Source of the DNA: Imperialibacter sp. EC-SDR9
GTDB lineage: Bacteria; Bacteroidota; Bacteroidia; Cytophagales; Cyclobacteriaceae
Direction of reading: 5' to 3'
Assembly (NCBI RefSeq): GCF_902498805.1
Contig: NZ_LR701577.1
Span: forward strand, 124,001-188,000
DNA length: 64,000 bases
Below are positions 51,189-59,192 of this stretch, one piece after another. Each line of letters starts with the position of its first letter. The first letter of the stretch is position 1. The translations under genes were made by a program, and so were the position numbers. A model generated the notes under the pieces. The model was not told the origin of the DNA, did no database searches, and saw nothing but the letters and a program-made list of their open reading frames with translations.

Positions 51189-51620
51189 ATGACAGATCTT
51201 ATCAAAAAACTTAACTACAAAGCTCAGCAGGCGATAGGCATATTTGAGTCTCCGGATGAGTTCGCACCTCATATCAGGGACTTTGAGAAGCTGGGAACCG
51301 TTTATACCCAAATCAACTCCGCCGACAACTTTGACTTTGTGCTCGTGTTTGTAAAAACAGAACAGGCCATTACCGAACTGAGTCTGGAACTGGCGCCAAA
51401 ACTAACAGACGACGCCCCATTTTGGTTTGTATACCCTAAGAAGAGCTCCAAAAAGTACAAAGCTGAAATCCATCGTGACCATGGCTGGGCATCGCTTGGA
51501 AAACTGGGCTTCGAAGGCGTGCGTATGGTAGCGGTGGACGACGACTGGTCGGCGCTGAGGTTCAGGAAAGCAGATAAAATCAAAACACTGAAAAGAGATC
51601 CTTCCTGGCGGCTGACCTGA
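51189..51620 (+). CDS. DUF3052-like protein
   Basis: This 143-residue protein resembles DUF3052: a lead NYKAQQAIGIFESPDEF, a middle strand FDFVLVFVKTEQAI, a PFWFVYPKKSSK segment (about 83-94) and a C-terminal VRMVAVDDDWSALRFRK. The last block matches the typical DETWSGLKFV-like ending of the family. Function is unknown. The ATG at 51189 starts the domain; the longer frame from 51141 adds residues with no clear role. Confidence 0.7.
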   Translation: MTDLIKKLNYKAQQAIGIFESPDEFAPHIRDFEKLGTVYTQINSADNFDFVLVFVKTEQAITELSLELAPKLTDDAPFWFVYPKKSSKKYKAEIHRDHGWASLGKLGFEGVRMVAVDDDWSALRFRKADKIKTLKRDPSWRLT

Positions 51621-51706
51621 TGCACTCAGTTAATTCTGACAGACAGTAAAACAATATTGGTATTGAGAATATCTCTATCTTGTGGAGATAACCAACCAAA
51701 ATTCAA

Positions 51707-51877
51707 ATGAACAATCTACTTTATATCGTTGCTGTTCTTTGCGCAGTATGGGTCATTTATGACGTATGGGCCAACCGCAAGTCGATGAGTTCGGGCACAA
51801 AATTACTATGGACAATATGTGCGCTGCTATTTAGCATAGTTACCGCTATTATATACGCAGTGTTTGGTAGAAAGTGA
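51707..51877 (+). CDS. Small membrane protein with two helices
   Basis: A 56-residue frame starts at ATG 51707 with MNNLLYIVAVLCAVWVIYDV (helix 1), a turn with NRKSMSSGTK and a second helix (WTICALLFSIVTAIIYAVFG) ending RK. The two-helix shape resembles PLD-nuclease N-terminal-like small proteins (PLDc_N), which have a short basic turn. It is preceded by an 86-base gap after the DUF3052-like gene and is followed by trkH. Coding is likely from the well-kept hydrophobic pattern but not certain. Confidence 0.6.
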   Translation: MNNLLYIVAVLCAVWVIYDVWANRKSMSSGTKLLWTICALLFSIVTAIIYAVFGRK

Positions 51878-52028
51878 CCCAAAAAACGGGAAATCATTGC
51901 CTGGAAATTTCTCTTTTTCTTGGTTTGGCAAAAAGCTTAATTTTAATCTATATCTACTGCCGTTTTAAATGAACGATGCTTAGCTTTCTGGTAAAATATC
52001 ATCCACCGAACGCAGAAGTACAAAAAAT

Positions 52029-53789
52029 TTGAAACGGAAAGCACTCAATATCATCAACTGGTCTTCGCTGGGAGTAAGCAGTGTTGGCTTGTTTCTACTG
52101 ATTATTGACGTTGGCTTCCCCTACAGCGGCGTCCTTGAAGTCTACCTTCATACCTTGCTTCCCGTTCTTGCTGGCATCTTGTTTGTGCTGATTATAGCTG
52201 CAAGCACTATCGCATGGATGCTCGATTCCAGTCGACTCCGGTCAAGACTGGTAGAGGCACTGCTGGCTATCTACATGCTGGCCTATGTAGTGTTTTCAAT
52301 CAACCCGCACTTGTATCCTCAGTTGAGCTTTTTCACGCACAAATTCACCGGCTATTGGGGCTGTTTTTTCATTTTCGTGATAGAGTTTTCAAGGCGCACG
52401 ACGTCCCTCTACAGGCTTTCAAAGAATCCGGCCAACCTCTTCATCTTCAGCTTTGCGCTCATTGTGTTGCTAGGCTGCGGACTGCTGATGCTGCCTAATG
52501 CCACTTATGAGGGTATTGGCTTTGTAGACGCTCTTTTTACATCAACAAGCGCCGTGTGCGTTACAGGCCTCATAGTAGTTGACACTGGTTCTTATTTCAC
52601 TACGTTCGGCCAGGTTGTGATACTTGGCCTCATTCAGGTGGGTGGTATTGGCATTCTTACCTTCACCAGCTTTTTTGGCCTTTTTTTTAAAGGTGGGTTT
52701 AGCATCCAGAACCAGTTATTTCTAAAAGATGTAACAAATACTAACCGGCTGGCGGAGGTGAGTGGCATCGTGAAAACAATTGTCGCTTTTACCCTTCTGG
52801 TTGAGTTGGCAGGAGGTATTGCCATATTCACGCAACTCAACAAGGCAGTGCTGCCAGGTTTTGTCGACAGGGTACTCTTCGCCGGATTCCATTCCATATC
52901 GGCCTTCTGCAACGCAGGCTTCTCTACGCTTGGTAATAGCCTGTACGATCTAAACTATCGCTTCAACTACTCTCTGCATTTAGTCATCGCTTTTCTCTTC
53001 ATTTTCGGAGGGTTGGGTTTTCCTATCGTTTTCAACTTCGTAAACTATCTTAGGGAGTCAGCCCGCACAATAGTGGCCCGGCTGGTAAAACGGCGGATTG
53101 TGTATCGGCTACCCATCAGGATCAACCTGCACACAAGGATCGTACTTATTACAACGGCACTTCTCATAGTCCCCGGCACTTTGCTTTTCTACTTCTTCGA
53201 ATACGACAATACGCTGGCTGAGCACAACGAATTTGGCAAATGGGTGACCGCCTTTTTCGGTGCAGTCACGCCCCGAACTGCTGGTTTCAACACTGTCGAC
53301 AATACGGCATTGAAGCTTCATACCATCATGATCATATTGTTGCTCATGTGGATCGGAGCCTCGCCCGGTTCCACCGGTGGTGGCATAAAAACTACCACGA
53401 TCTTCCTGGCCACCCTTAACTTTCTAAGCCTGGCCCGCAGCAAAGACAGGGTGGAGTTTGGCAAAAGAGAAATCTCCAACAAGTCGATCAGGAGAGCGTT
53501 TGCCATTATCTCTCTTTCGTTGATATTTATCGGGCTGGCCACATTTATGATTACCATGCTTGACCCGGAACTACCATTTATTCAGGTGGCGTTTGAATGC
53601 TTTTCGGCTTACAGCACCGTGGGGCTAAGCATGGGAATTACATCGAGTCTTAGTACCGGCAGCAGGCTAGTGATTATTCTTATCATGTTTATTGGTCGGG
53701 TGGGTGCGCTTACCCTGCTTGTAGGCATGCTACGAAGAGTGCAAACATTGAGGTATCGTTATCCAAACGAGGAATTGTTTATAAATTAA
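52029..53789 (+). CDS. trkH: TrkH family potassium uptake protein
   Basis: This 586-residue membrane protein is the ion-conducting subunit of a Trk/Ktr potassium system. The four pore-loop blocks are visible: TSTSAVCVTGL (about 178-188), SISAFCNAGFSTLG (about 291-304), VTPRTAGFNTVD (about 414-425) and SAYSTVGLSMGITS (about 523-536), with about 12 helices. Two additional helices at the N-terminus precede the core. The start is TTG at 52029, as no upstream ATG is in frame. The trkA regulator follows seven bases after the stop. Confidence 0.92.
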   Translation: MKRKALNIINWSSLGVSSVGLFLLIIDVGFPYSGVLEVYLHTLLPVLAGILFVLIIAASTIAWMLDSSRLRSRLVEALLAIYMLAYVVFSINPHLYPQLSFFTHKFTGYWGCFFIFVIEFSRRTTSLYRLSKNPANLFIFSFALIVLLGCGLLMLPNATYEGIGFVDALFTSTSAVCVTGLIVVDTGSYFTTFGQVVILGLIQVGGIGILTFTSFFGLFFKGGFSIQNQLFLKDVTNTNRLAEVSGIVKTIVAFTLLVELAGGIAIFTQLNKAVLPGFVDRVLFAGFHSISAFCNAGFSTLGNSLYDLNYRFNYSLHLVIAFLFIFGGLGFPIVFNFVNYLRESARTIVARLVKRRIVYRLPIRINLHTRIVLITTALLIVPGTLLFYFFEYDNTLAEHNEFGKWVTAFFGAVTPRTAGFNTVDNTALKLHTIMIILLLMWIGASPGSTGGGIKTTTIFLATLNFLSLARSKDRVEFGKREISNKSIRRAFAIISLSLIFIGLATFMITMLDPELPFIQVAFECFSAYSTVGLSMGITSSLSTGSRLVIILIMFIGRVGALTLLVGMLRRVQTLRYRYPNEELFIN

Positions 53790-53795
53790 GTTTGT

Positions 53796-54464
53796 ATGAA
53801 ATACATCGTTTTTGGTCTCGGAAATTTTGGCAGCAGCCTGTCCACCACGCTCACGGCCATGGGGCATGAAGTGATTGGGGTGGATAAAAAAATGGACAAG
53901 GTGGAACTGCACAAGGATGACATTACGCACACTATTTGCCTCGACTCCACTGATATTCAAGCGGTAAGCTCGCTTCCCCTGGAAGATGCGGATGCGGTTA
54001 TTGTTGCCATAGGTGAAGACGAAGGTGCCTCTATCATGACCACAGCCCTGCTGAAGCAACTCCATGCTAAACGAATTATCGGCAGAGCGGTGAGCGAATT
54101 ACACACTACGGTGATGCAGGCCATGGGCGTGCATGAAATCAGTCGGCCAGAGCAAACCTCCGCCATCAGGCTCGCAAAAAGGCTTAACTTTAAAGGCGTA
54201 GTTGATTCATTCGAACTGTCGGACAAGCACAATATCATTGAACTGAAGTGCCCTGAGAAATATGTAGGAAAAACACTACTGGAGTCAGAGTTTAGAAAGA
54301 AGTACAACATAACAGTGCTGACCACTATTAAGCCAGTGGAAGGGAAAGAAGATGGTAAGATTTCCGGTGTAGCCACTGCGGAGACTGTTCTGGAAGAAGG
54401 AGATACGCTGGTTATTTTCGGAGCACTCGACGACTTGAAAGATATGCTGGATGACAGTGAATAA
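53796..54464 (+). CDS. trkA: TrkA/KtrA regulatory subunit
   Basis: The 222-residue cytoplasmic protein gates the TrkH channel through nucleotide binding. The N-terminal RCK domain has a Rossmann start YIVFGLGNFGSSLSTTL (3-19) and an acidic residue at the end of the second strand (VDKK, about 29-32); the C-terminal TrkA_C domain starts near 140 (FELSDKHNIIELKCP). Single-RCK length fits KtrA. It is downstream of trkH in one operon and ends at a shared terminator. Confidence 0.92.
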   Translation: MKYIVFGLGNFGSSLSTTLTAMGHEVIGVDKKMDKVELHKDDITHTICLDSTDIQAVSSLPLEDADAVIVAIGEDEGASIMTTALLKQLHAKRIIGRAVSELHTTVMQAMGVHEISRPEQTSAIRLAKRLNFKGVVDSFELSDKHNIIELKCPEKYVGKTLLESEFRKKYNITVLTTIKPVEGKEDGKISGVATAETVLEEGDTLVIFGALDDLKDMLDDSE

Positions 54465-54471
54465 AAGTGTA

Positions 54472-54505
54472 AAACGATGCGGATCAATACAGACCCGCAT
54501 CTTTT
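54472..54505. terminator. Bidirectional terminator between trkA and NmrA-like gene
   Basis: GATGCGG and CCGCATC form a 7-bp stem with a 12-base loop, flanked by A residues on the left and T residues on the right, between two convergent genes. Confidence 0.6.
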
Positions 54506-54508
54506 CAA

Positions 54509-55147
54509 TCAATTACTGGCTATAAAAGGTGCTTGCCCCACAAAAGCATCGTCAATCAGTTGATCGGCCACAAAATGAGCCAGGTCTGTAGCACTGATCC
54601 CGTCGCCGGGGCAATCCTCCAAACTTACTTTCACTCCCCTCCTTTCGTGCGTAAGTTCAATCATGGGCAGCCTCACCAGCGTCCAATCGATATCGCTTTT
54701 TCTAAGAGACTCATATTCTACCTGCTTGTCTGCTGTGGTTTTGGGGTAGTTGGCTCTCATCCACTCAGTGGCTATTGCCACTTTTTCGCTCTTCTTGTCA
54801 AATGACGTGTTGACGTTGAGCCCGGTAAGGACGACATACCGCCGGATGCCATAAGTTGTCATTGCCGCTACAATATGCTTTGAAGCCTCGCTGAAAATTG
54901 AATCCTCCCCTTTTGGCTGGCCAACTGCACTGATGATGGCCTGGCATCCGTCCAACAACGACCGGATAGCTTCCACATCTCGTGCATCGCCTTTCAGTAA
55001 CTCGATTTTCGGATCTTCAATTTGAAGGTTTTCAGGAAACCTAAGAAGAAGTTTGACGTGATACCCACGGCTGAGCAGCTCTTTTACGATGTACCTGCCA
55101 GCCTTACCTGTGCCGCCAATGACGGCTATTTTTGAAGTGTTATTCAT
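54509..55147 (-). CDS. NAD(P)-binding protein of the NmrA/SDR type
   Basis: This 212-residue protein has a Rossmann start (IAVIGGTGKAGRYIVKELLSRG, about 7-28, with GGTGKAG), a VVRF-like strand with the RFPE site (about 34-37), an AVGQPKGED loop and YVVLTGLNV (about 100-108). It belongs to atypical short-chain dehydrogenase-like proteins that bind NADPH but often lack the catalytic Tyr-x-x-x-Lys. Its substrate is unknown. The ATG at 55147 (MNNTSKIAV) is chosen, as the frame's earlier start is TTG at 55171. It converges with trkA. Confidence 0.85.
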   Translation of the reverse strand: MNNTSKIAVIGGTGKAGRYIVKELLSRGYHVKLLLRFPENLQIEDPKIELLKGDARDVEAIRSLLDGCQAIISAVGQPKGEDSIFSEASKHIVAAMTTYGIRRYVVLTGLNVNTSFDKKSEKVAIATEWMRANYPKTTADKQVEYESLRKSDIDWTLVRLPMIELTHERRGVKVSLEDCPGDGISATDLAHFVADQLIDDAFVGQAPFIASN

Positions 55148-55485
55148 TTTACTCTCAATAAAATAAGACAATAGTTGATTACCTGGTATTGCCAGAAAGG
55201 CAAACCGATTGAGCAGAAGTGTTTTCTGCTAAGCCTAAGTCAATATTTTATCAGGAGATTTTAATAAGTCGAAGGTAATGGATTTTGGGGAATTATGCAG
55301 CTTGGAGTTGATCAGCCTGGAATGAATTCCAAGGTGATTCAAATCTTCAGCCTGGAATAAATTCCAAGCTGTTCAAAAAAACCGTGCCGATGGCACTAGT
55401 TAAATAATGCGAGGTTAGTTCATGTAGATAGGTAGTTCGGTAGTTTTCAAATCCTCGATTCCTCAAATAGTCAAATACTCTCCTC
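55148..55485. other. Intergenic region with two short near-palindromic repeats
   Basis: This 338-base region between two minus-strand genes holds two copies of a 24-base near-palindrome of the form CAGCCTGGAATNAATTCCAAG, at 55313-55336 and 55348-55371. A degenerate third half-copy (CAGCTTGGAG) lies at about 55299. No gene was seen. The rest is AT-rich. Confidence 0.65.
55313..55371. repeat. Pair of 24-base near-palindromes
   Basis: The two copies differ at a few positions and are spaced 35 bases apart start to start. The second can fold on itself (CAGC...GCTG with TGGAAT/ATTCCA inside). They could be operators or transcript hairpins, or members of an interspersed family. Confidence 0.55.
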
Positions 55486-56334
55486 CTACTTCCACACATC
55501 TTTTACCTTCGCTTCCAAATATTTCAACGTGGCAGGCGCTTCTTTCGGAAAATCGTCCCAACGGGCTTCGATGACGATTTTTCCCTTGTAGTCAATTTTC
55601 TTCAGCTCTTGCAGGTACGGAACTACTTCGTCGCCAAGCGTACCCGGCGGGTCCCTGTCTGCCTTTTCAGCGATATCGCAATGGAAAGTAATGCCCTTTC
55701 CCTGCGCTATCATCGACGGAGGATCACCATCCATGAGCATGTGGTAAATGTCCACGCAAGCCATCAGATTTGGCTCATCTACCCGCTTCACCACATTCAC
55801 CACCTCATCAAAGCCGTTGAGAAAGTTGGCTTCGGTCTTGTTGAGGTTTTCTACGGTGATCAGGATATCGTATTTCTGCGCCTGCACGGCTACTTTCTTT
55901 GCAATGGCTACAAACTGATCTACTGCCCTTTGATAGTCCCAGCCGTCAGGCAACCGCCGGGAACCACCGCTGCCCCATACCACCAGATCTACATCAATCT
56001 GCTTGCAACGCTGAAAAACAACGTCGGTGTAGGCCAGTATGGCTTCCTCATTTACGTCAGGGCCAATCACTTTCAGGTTGCCTGGCAAAAAGTAGTTCAC
56101 AGCAAACATGTTGGTTTTCATCTTTTTGATGGTGGCAACATTTTCGGCAAACTGCTCATCTGACACTTTTTGCGGACTGATAATTTTGTCCACCTTTTCT
56201 ACAAAATACTTATAGCCGGAGGCACGCATGAGGGCATCGTCTTCCATGTCCCATGCCACGGTAACTGCCGGTCGTTGTGCATAAACAAACGAGGTGGCGC
56301 CAAGAAGTAAGAGAGCAAACAAAGTGGTTTTCAT
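55486..56334 (-). CDS. Exported sugar phosphate isomerase/epimerase-like protein
   Basis: The 282-residue protein has a signal peptide (MKTTLFALLLLGATSFVYAQ) and a TIM-barrel of the xylose isomerase-like (AP_endonuc_2) family. Visible acidic metal ligands lie in ILITVENLNK (about 146-155), VDIYHMLMDGDPP (about 183-195) and KIVIEARWDDFP (about 257-268). Exported members are frequent in Bacteroidota polysaccharide and inositol breakdown loci. No sugar transport gene is adjacent. The substrate is unknown. Confidence 0.8.
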   Translation of the reverse strand: MKTTLFALLLLGATSFVYAQRPAVTVAWDMEDDALMRASGYKYFVEKVDKIISPQKVSDEQFAENVATIKKMKTNMFAVNYFLPGNLKVIGPDVNEEAILAYTDVVFQRCKQIDVDLVVWGSGGSRRLPDGWDYQRAVDQFVAIAKKVAVQAQKYDILITVENLNKTEANFLNGFDEVVNVVKRVDEPNLMACVDIYHMLMDGDPPSMIAQGKGITFHCDIAEKADRDPPGTLGDEVVPYLQELKKIDYKGKIVIEARWDDFPKEAPATLKYLEAKVKDVWK

Positions 56335-56460
56335 AGGCGATAGTTAAGTAGGTTATTTCATTGCTTCCTTTCACAGGAAACATTAACTTAAACTTAACTA
56401 TTAATTTCAAATACCTCTCGGCAAGGAGGCGTAACTTCACCCTAACCAAATCTATCTAGT

Positions 56461-58311
56461 ATGAATCATCTTTCAGCTGCTGTTGTGGGCCTTCTTGTCT
56501 TTGGTGCAGCTTGCACCGCTCCAGTCGAAAAAGCAAGTATTAAGATTGAACCCATCGAAGGGCCAACACCCTACACCAGCCTTGATCTGAACAATGACCC
56601 CTCTTCATTTCAGTTTGCCATTGTTACTGACCGCACAGGCGGCCACCGGGACAATGTGTTTGAAGTGGGCCTAAGCAAGCTTAATCTGCTACAGCCTGAG
56701 TTTGTGATGAGTGTGGGTGACTTTATAGAAGGATATACGGAAGACGAAGCCCGGCTGGATGCTGAGTGGACGGAATTCAATGGTTTCATTGATTCCCTCA
56801 CCATGCCCTTCTTTTACGTGCCTGGCAACCACGACATCACCAACAAGGTGATGTATGACAAGTACAAAGCGATTTTTGGGAAGGACTATTACCATTTTGT
56901 ATACAAAGACGTGCTGTTCCTCTGCCTCAACTCTGAAGACAACTATCGTGGGTCGGGCAAAGGTACCATTGGTGATGAACAATATGAGTGGATTGAGAAG
57001 ACACTGGCAGCCAACGCAGACGTGAAATGGACGCTGGTGTTCATGCATCAGCCCCTGTGGAACCAGCAGGCAGAAACCCTTCGCTGGCCAGATGTTGAAA
57101 AACTGCTTGAGCCGAGAAAACATACCGTGTATGTAGGCCACCACCACAGCTACGTGAAATACGAAAGAAATAATGGCAAATATTTTATTCTGGCTACCAC
57201 AGGAGGCAGCAGCCGACTGAGAGGCCCACAGTTTGGGGAGTTTGACCATGTGGTGTGGATCACTATGACCGACAACGGACCCATCATGGCTAACCTGGAG
57301 CTTTCGGGCGTTTGGAACGAGAGCGTGGTGACAGAGCAGTCGAGTAACTACTTCAGGCCACTTTTTAATGGGCAGCCTGTGCGCATATCGCCGATGTTTA
57401 CCGACGGCAGCACGTTTTCAAACGGCACTACAGAAATCCGTCTCACCAACGACAGTGATGCCCCAATGGACGTTAGTTTTGAATTGGCTGCTAACAAAGA
57501 TCTTACTTCCAGCATTATCCGTCAAAGTCTCACCATAGCTCCGAATTCAGTAGAAATAATTCCCCTAAAGCTTAGTGGAAAAGCTGCCCCGATTGCTACA
57601 CTGGAGCCAGTAGAATTGAGAGGAACGGTCACCTTCCACGGCGAGGGCATGGCGGACGTCACGATGGATGTAACACAAAATGCCCGTCCGGCCAAAAAGG
57701 AATACATTTCAAAGGGCACCAGCAAGACAATAGATGGCAAACTTGACGACTGGGCGGCCCTCCCATACTCAGAAATCGAAATGTACACGGAAGCCAATCC
57801 CTTCTCTCACAAAGGTGGCAAGGCTGACGGCTCGGTTCGGTTCGGAATCAGCTACGACGACCAGTTCCTTTACATTGGCGCCGAGGTAACAGACGATGAA
57901 CTGCTGGCAGTGGTCTCCTCAAGGCCTTACAACCAGGATGCCTTTCAGGTAATTATCGACGGCCGCAGCGAAAATATCAGCTCTTTCGGCACAAGCCTTT
58001 CAGGTGTGCTGTATATAGGAATGAGCCCCTATGTGGACGGTACTGACAACACTACGCCCTTTACCAGCGGCAACAAGCCTGAAGGAACGATTGGCGTAAC
58101 AACAAAAACGGACACGGGTTATGCCATTGAGTTGGCCATCCCGCTAAGCTACCTTGGCGAGCAGCAGAGTGGCGACTGGAAAACCGTCCGGATCAACGTG
58201 GGTGTGAACGACTTTGACAACGACTACAGCCACCGCACCAACCTGTGGTGGCAGCCCGACTGGCGTGGAGCTGCCAACTACCCTGGCTCGGGCACCTTCT
58301 TTAGAAAATAA
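56461..58311 (+). CDS. Metallophosphoesterase lipoprotein with C-terminal CBM9-like domain
   Basis: This 616-residue protein has a lipoprotein signal (lipid Cys19 in GAAC) and a calcineurin-like domain (about 45-285) with SVGDFIEG (about 80-87), VPGNHD (about 116-121), FMHQPLW (about 194-200) and VGHHHSY (about 222-228). The first block is TDRTGG instead of the usual DxH, so the first metal-binding His is missing. A middle beta domain (about 300-410) is followed by a CBM9-like or related sugar-binding domain (about 420-616) with ISYDDQFLYIGAEVTDDE. It is divergent from the isomerase-like gene. The substrate is unknown. Confidence 0.82.
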   Translation: MNHLSAAVVGLLVFGAACTAPVEKASIKIEPIEGPTPYTSLDLNNDPSSFQFAIVTDRTGGHRDNVFEVGLSKLNLLQPEFVMSVGDFIEGYTEDEARLDAEWTEFNGFIDSLTMPFFYVPGNHDITNKVMYDKYKAIFGKDYYHFVYKDVLFLCLNSEDNYRGSGKGTIGDEQYEWIEKTLAANADVKWTLVFMHQPLWNQQAETLRWPDVEKLLEPRKHTVYVGHHHSYVKYERNNGKYFILATTGGSSRLRGPQFGEFDHVVWITMTDNGPIMANLELSGVWNESVVTEQSSNYFRPLFNGQPVRISPMFTDGSTFSNGTTEIRLTNDSDAPMDVSFELAANKDLTSSIIRQSLTIAPNSVEIIPLKLSGKAAPIATLEPVELRGTVTFHGEGMADVTMDVTQNARPAKKEYISKGTSKTIDGKLDDWAALPYSEIEMYTEANPFSHKGGKADGSVRFGISYDDQFLYIGAEVTDDELLAVVSSRPYNQDAFQVIIDGRSENISSFGTSLSGVLYIGMSPYVDGTDNTTPFTSGNKPEGTIGVTTKTDTGYAIELAIPLSYLGEQQSGDWKTVRINVGVNDFDNDYSHRTNLWWQPDWRGAANYPGSGTFFRK

Positions 58312-58339
58312 ACACGGTTAATAATTAGAATGAGGAAAG

Positions 58340-58366
58340 AGCCTGCCGGAAGGTGGGCTTTTTTGT
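58340..58366 (+). terminator. Rho-independent terminator after metallophosphoesterase gene
   Basis: AGCCTGCC pairs with GGTGGGCT (two G-T wobbles) around GGAA-type loop bases and is followed by six T residues. Confidence 0.7.
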
Positions 58367-58454
58367 TCAAAAAACGTCATCACATTGGAAACTCCGACAT
58401 ATCGTTGGAATAAATGATTTACACCTCCTTTTCGGATGGTTTCGGCAAAAGAGC

Positions 58455-58462
58455 TATTTTTG
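58455..58462 (+). promoter_or_regulatory. Candidate -7 element for toxin-antitoxin-like pair
   Basis: TATTTTTG fits TAnnTTTG, 17 bases before the ATG of the DUF433 gene. No TTG at the expected -33 site. Confidence 0.35.
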
Positions 58463-58478
58463 TTAAAACCCTGTCCAA

Positions 58479-58703
58479 ATGGTAGACTATAAAAAGATCA
58501 TCCAAAGGAACCCAAACAAAAGATTCGGTAAGCCTTGTGTACGAAATACAAGGATTACCGTATATGATGTGCTTGGCTGGCTAGCTGCCGGAATGGGTTT
58601 CAACGAAATTCTCGAAGACTTTCCCGAGTTGACACTGGAAGACATTCAGGCCTGTCTTGCCTATGCAGCAGACAGAGAGCATAAGCTTCAGCACAGTGCA
58701 TGA
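58479..58703 (+). CDS. DUF433 protein, likely antitoxin
   Basis: This 74-residue protein has the DUF433 layout: GKPCVRNTRITVYDVLGWLAAG (about 16-37) followed by FNEILEDFPELTLEDIQACLAYA (about 39-61), a helix-turn-helix that binds DNA. It overlaps the next gene (DUF5615 PIN-like) by four bases. DUF433/DUF5615 pairs are treated as toxin-antitoxin modules (VapB/VapC-like) and are known in many bacteria and archaea. Here it would repress the pair and neutralise the partner. Confidence 0.85.
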   Translation: MVDYKKIIQRNPNKRFGKPCVRNTRITVYDVLGWLAAGMGFNEILEDFPELTLEDIQACLAYAADREHKLQHSA

Positions 58704-59056
58704 AGCTATTGTTCGATCAGAATATCTCTTTCAGGTTGGTGAAAAAGCTTGTTGACTATTTCCCCGCCTGTCTCCATTTAAGTCACTGTGGCTTAACCGA
58801 CATGGAAGATTCAGATATTTGGGCTTACTCAAAAGAACATGGCTTCACCATTGTCACTTTTGACGCCGATTTTTATGATATTAGTGTGATTAACAGCCAT
58901 CCACCAAAAGTGATTTGGATTAGAACAGGCAATCTCTCAACTAATCAAATAGCCCAGCTTTTAATCAACAACTACTCGACGATAGAAAGTTTTTTACTGC
59001 AAGAAGCGTATAAAGAAATGGCCTGCCTTGAGTTGGAAGCCGACAACAACAGCTGA
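58700..59056 (+). CDS. DUF5615 PIN-like protein, likely toxin
   Basis: The 118-residue protein starts LLFDQNISFRLVKKL (3-17), with Asp6 as a first acidic residue, and continues with DSDIWAYSKEHGFTIVTFDADFYD (about 37-60), with Asp at 55 and 57, matching the PIN-like DUF5615/Mut7-C fold. It is probably a nuclease toxin of the VapC kind. It is coupled to the DUF433 gene by a four-base overlap. A terminator follows. Confidence 0.82.
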   Translation: MKLLFDQNISFRLVKKLVDYFPACLHLSHCGLTDMEDSDIWAYSKEHGFTIVTFDADFYDISVINSHPPKVIWIRTGNLSTNQIAQLLINNYSTIESFLLQEAYKEMACLELEADNNS

Positions 59057-59129
59057 CCTCGCTTTATCGTCTTGACCCCAGCCTTATTGGCATACTTGAG
59101 TACCCCGCAAGAAATTGAATACCAATATT

Positions 59130-59154
59130 GCCTGCGGAAACGTGGGCTTTTTTT
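59130..59154 (+). terminator. Rho-independent terminator after toxin-antitoxin-like pair
   Basis: GCCTGCG pairs with CGTGGGC (two wobbles) around a GAAA loop, followed by seven T residues. Its position also shows that the SIR2-like gene begins downstream at 59193, not at the earlier TTG. Confidence 0.72.
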
Positions 59155-59192
59155 GTTACTTTCTATCAAAAAAAAGCATAGCCCAACCTCCC

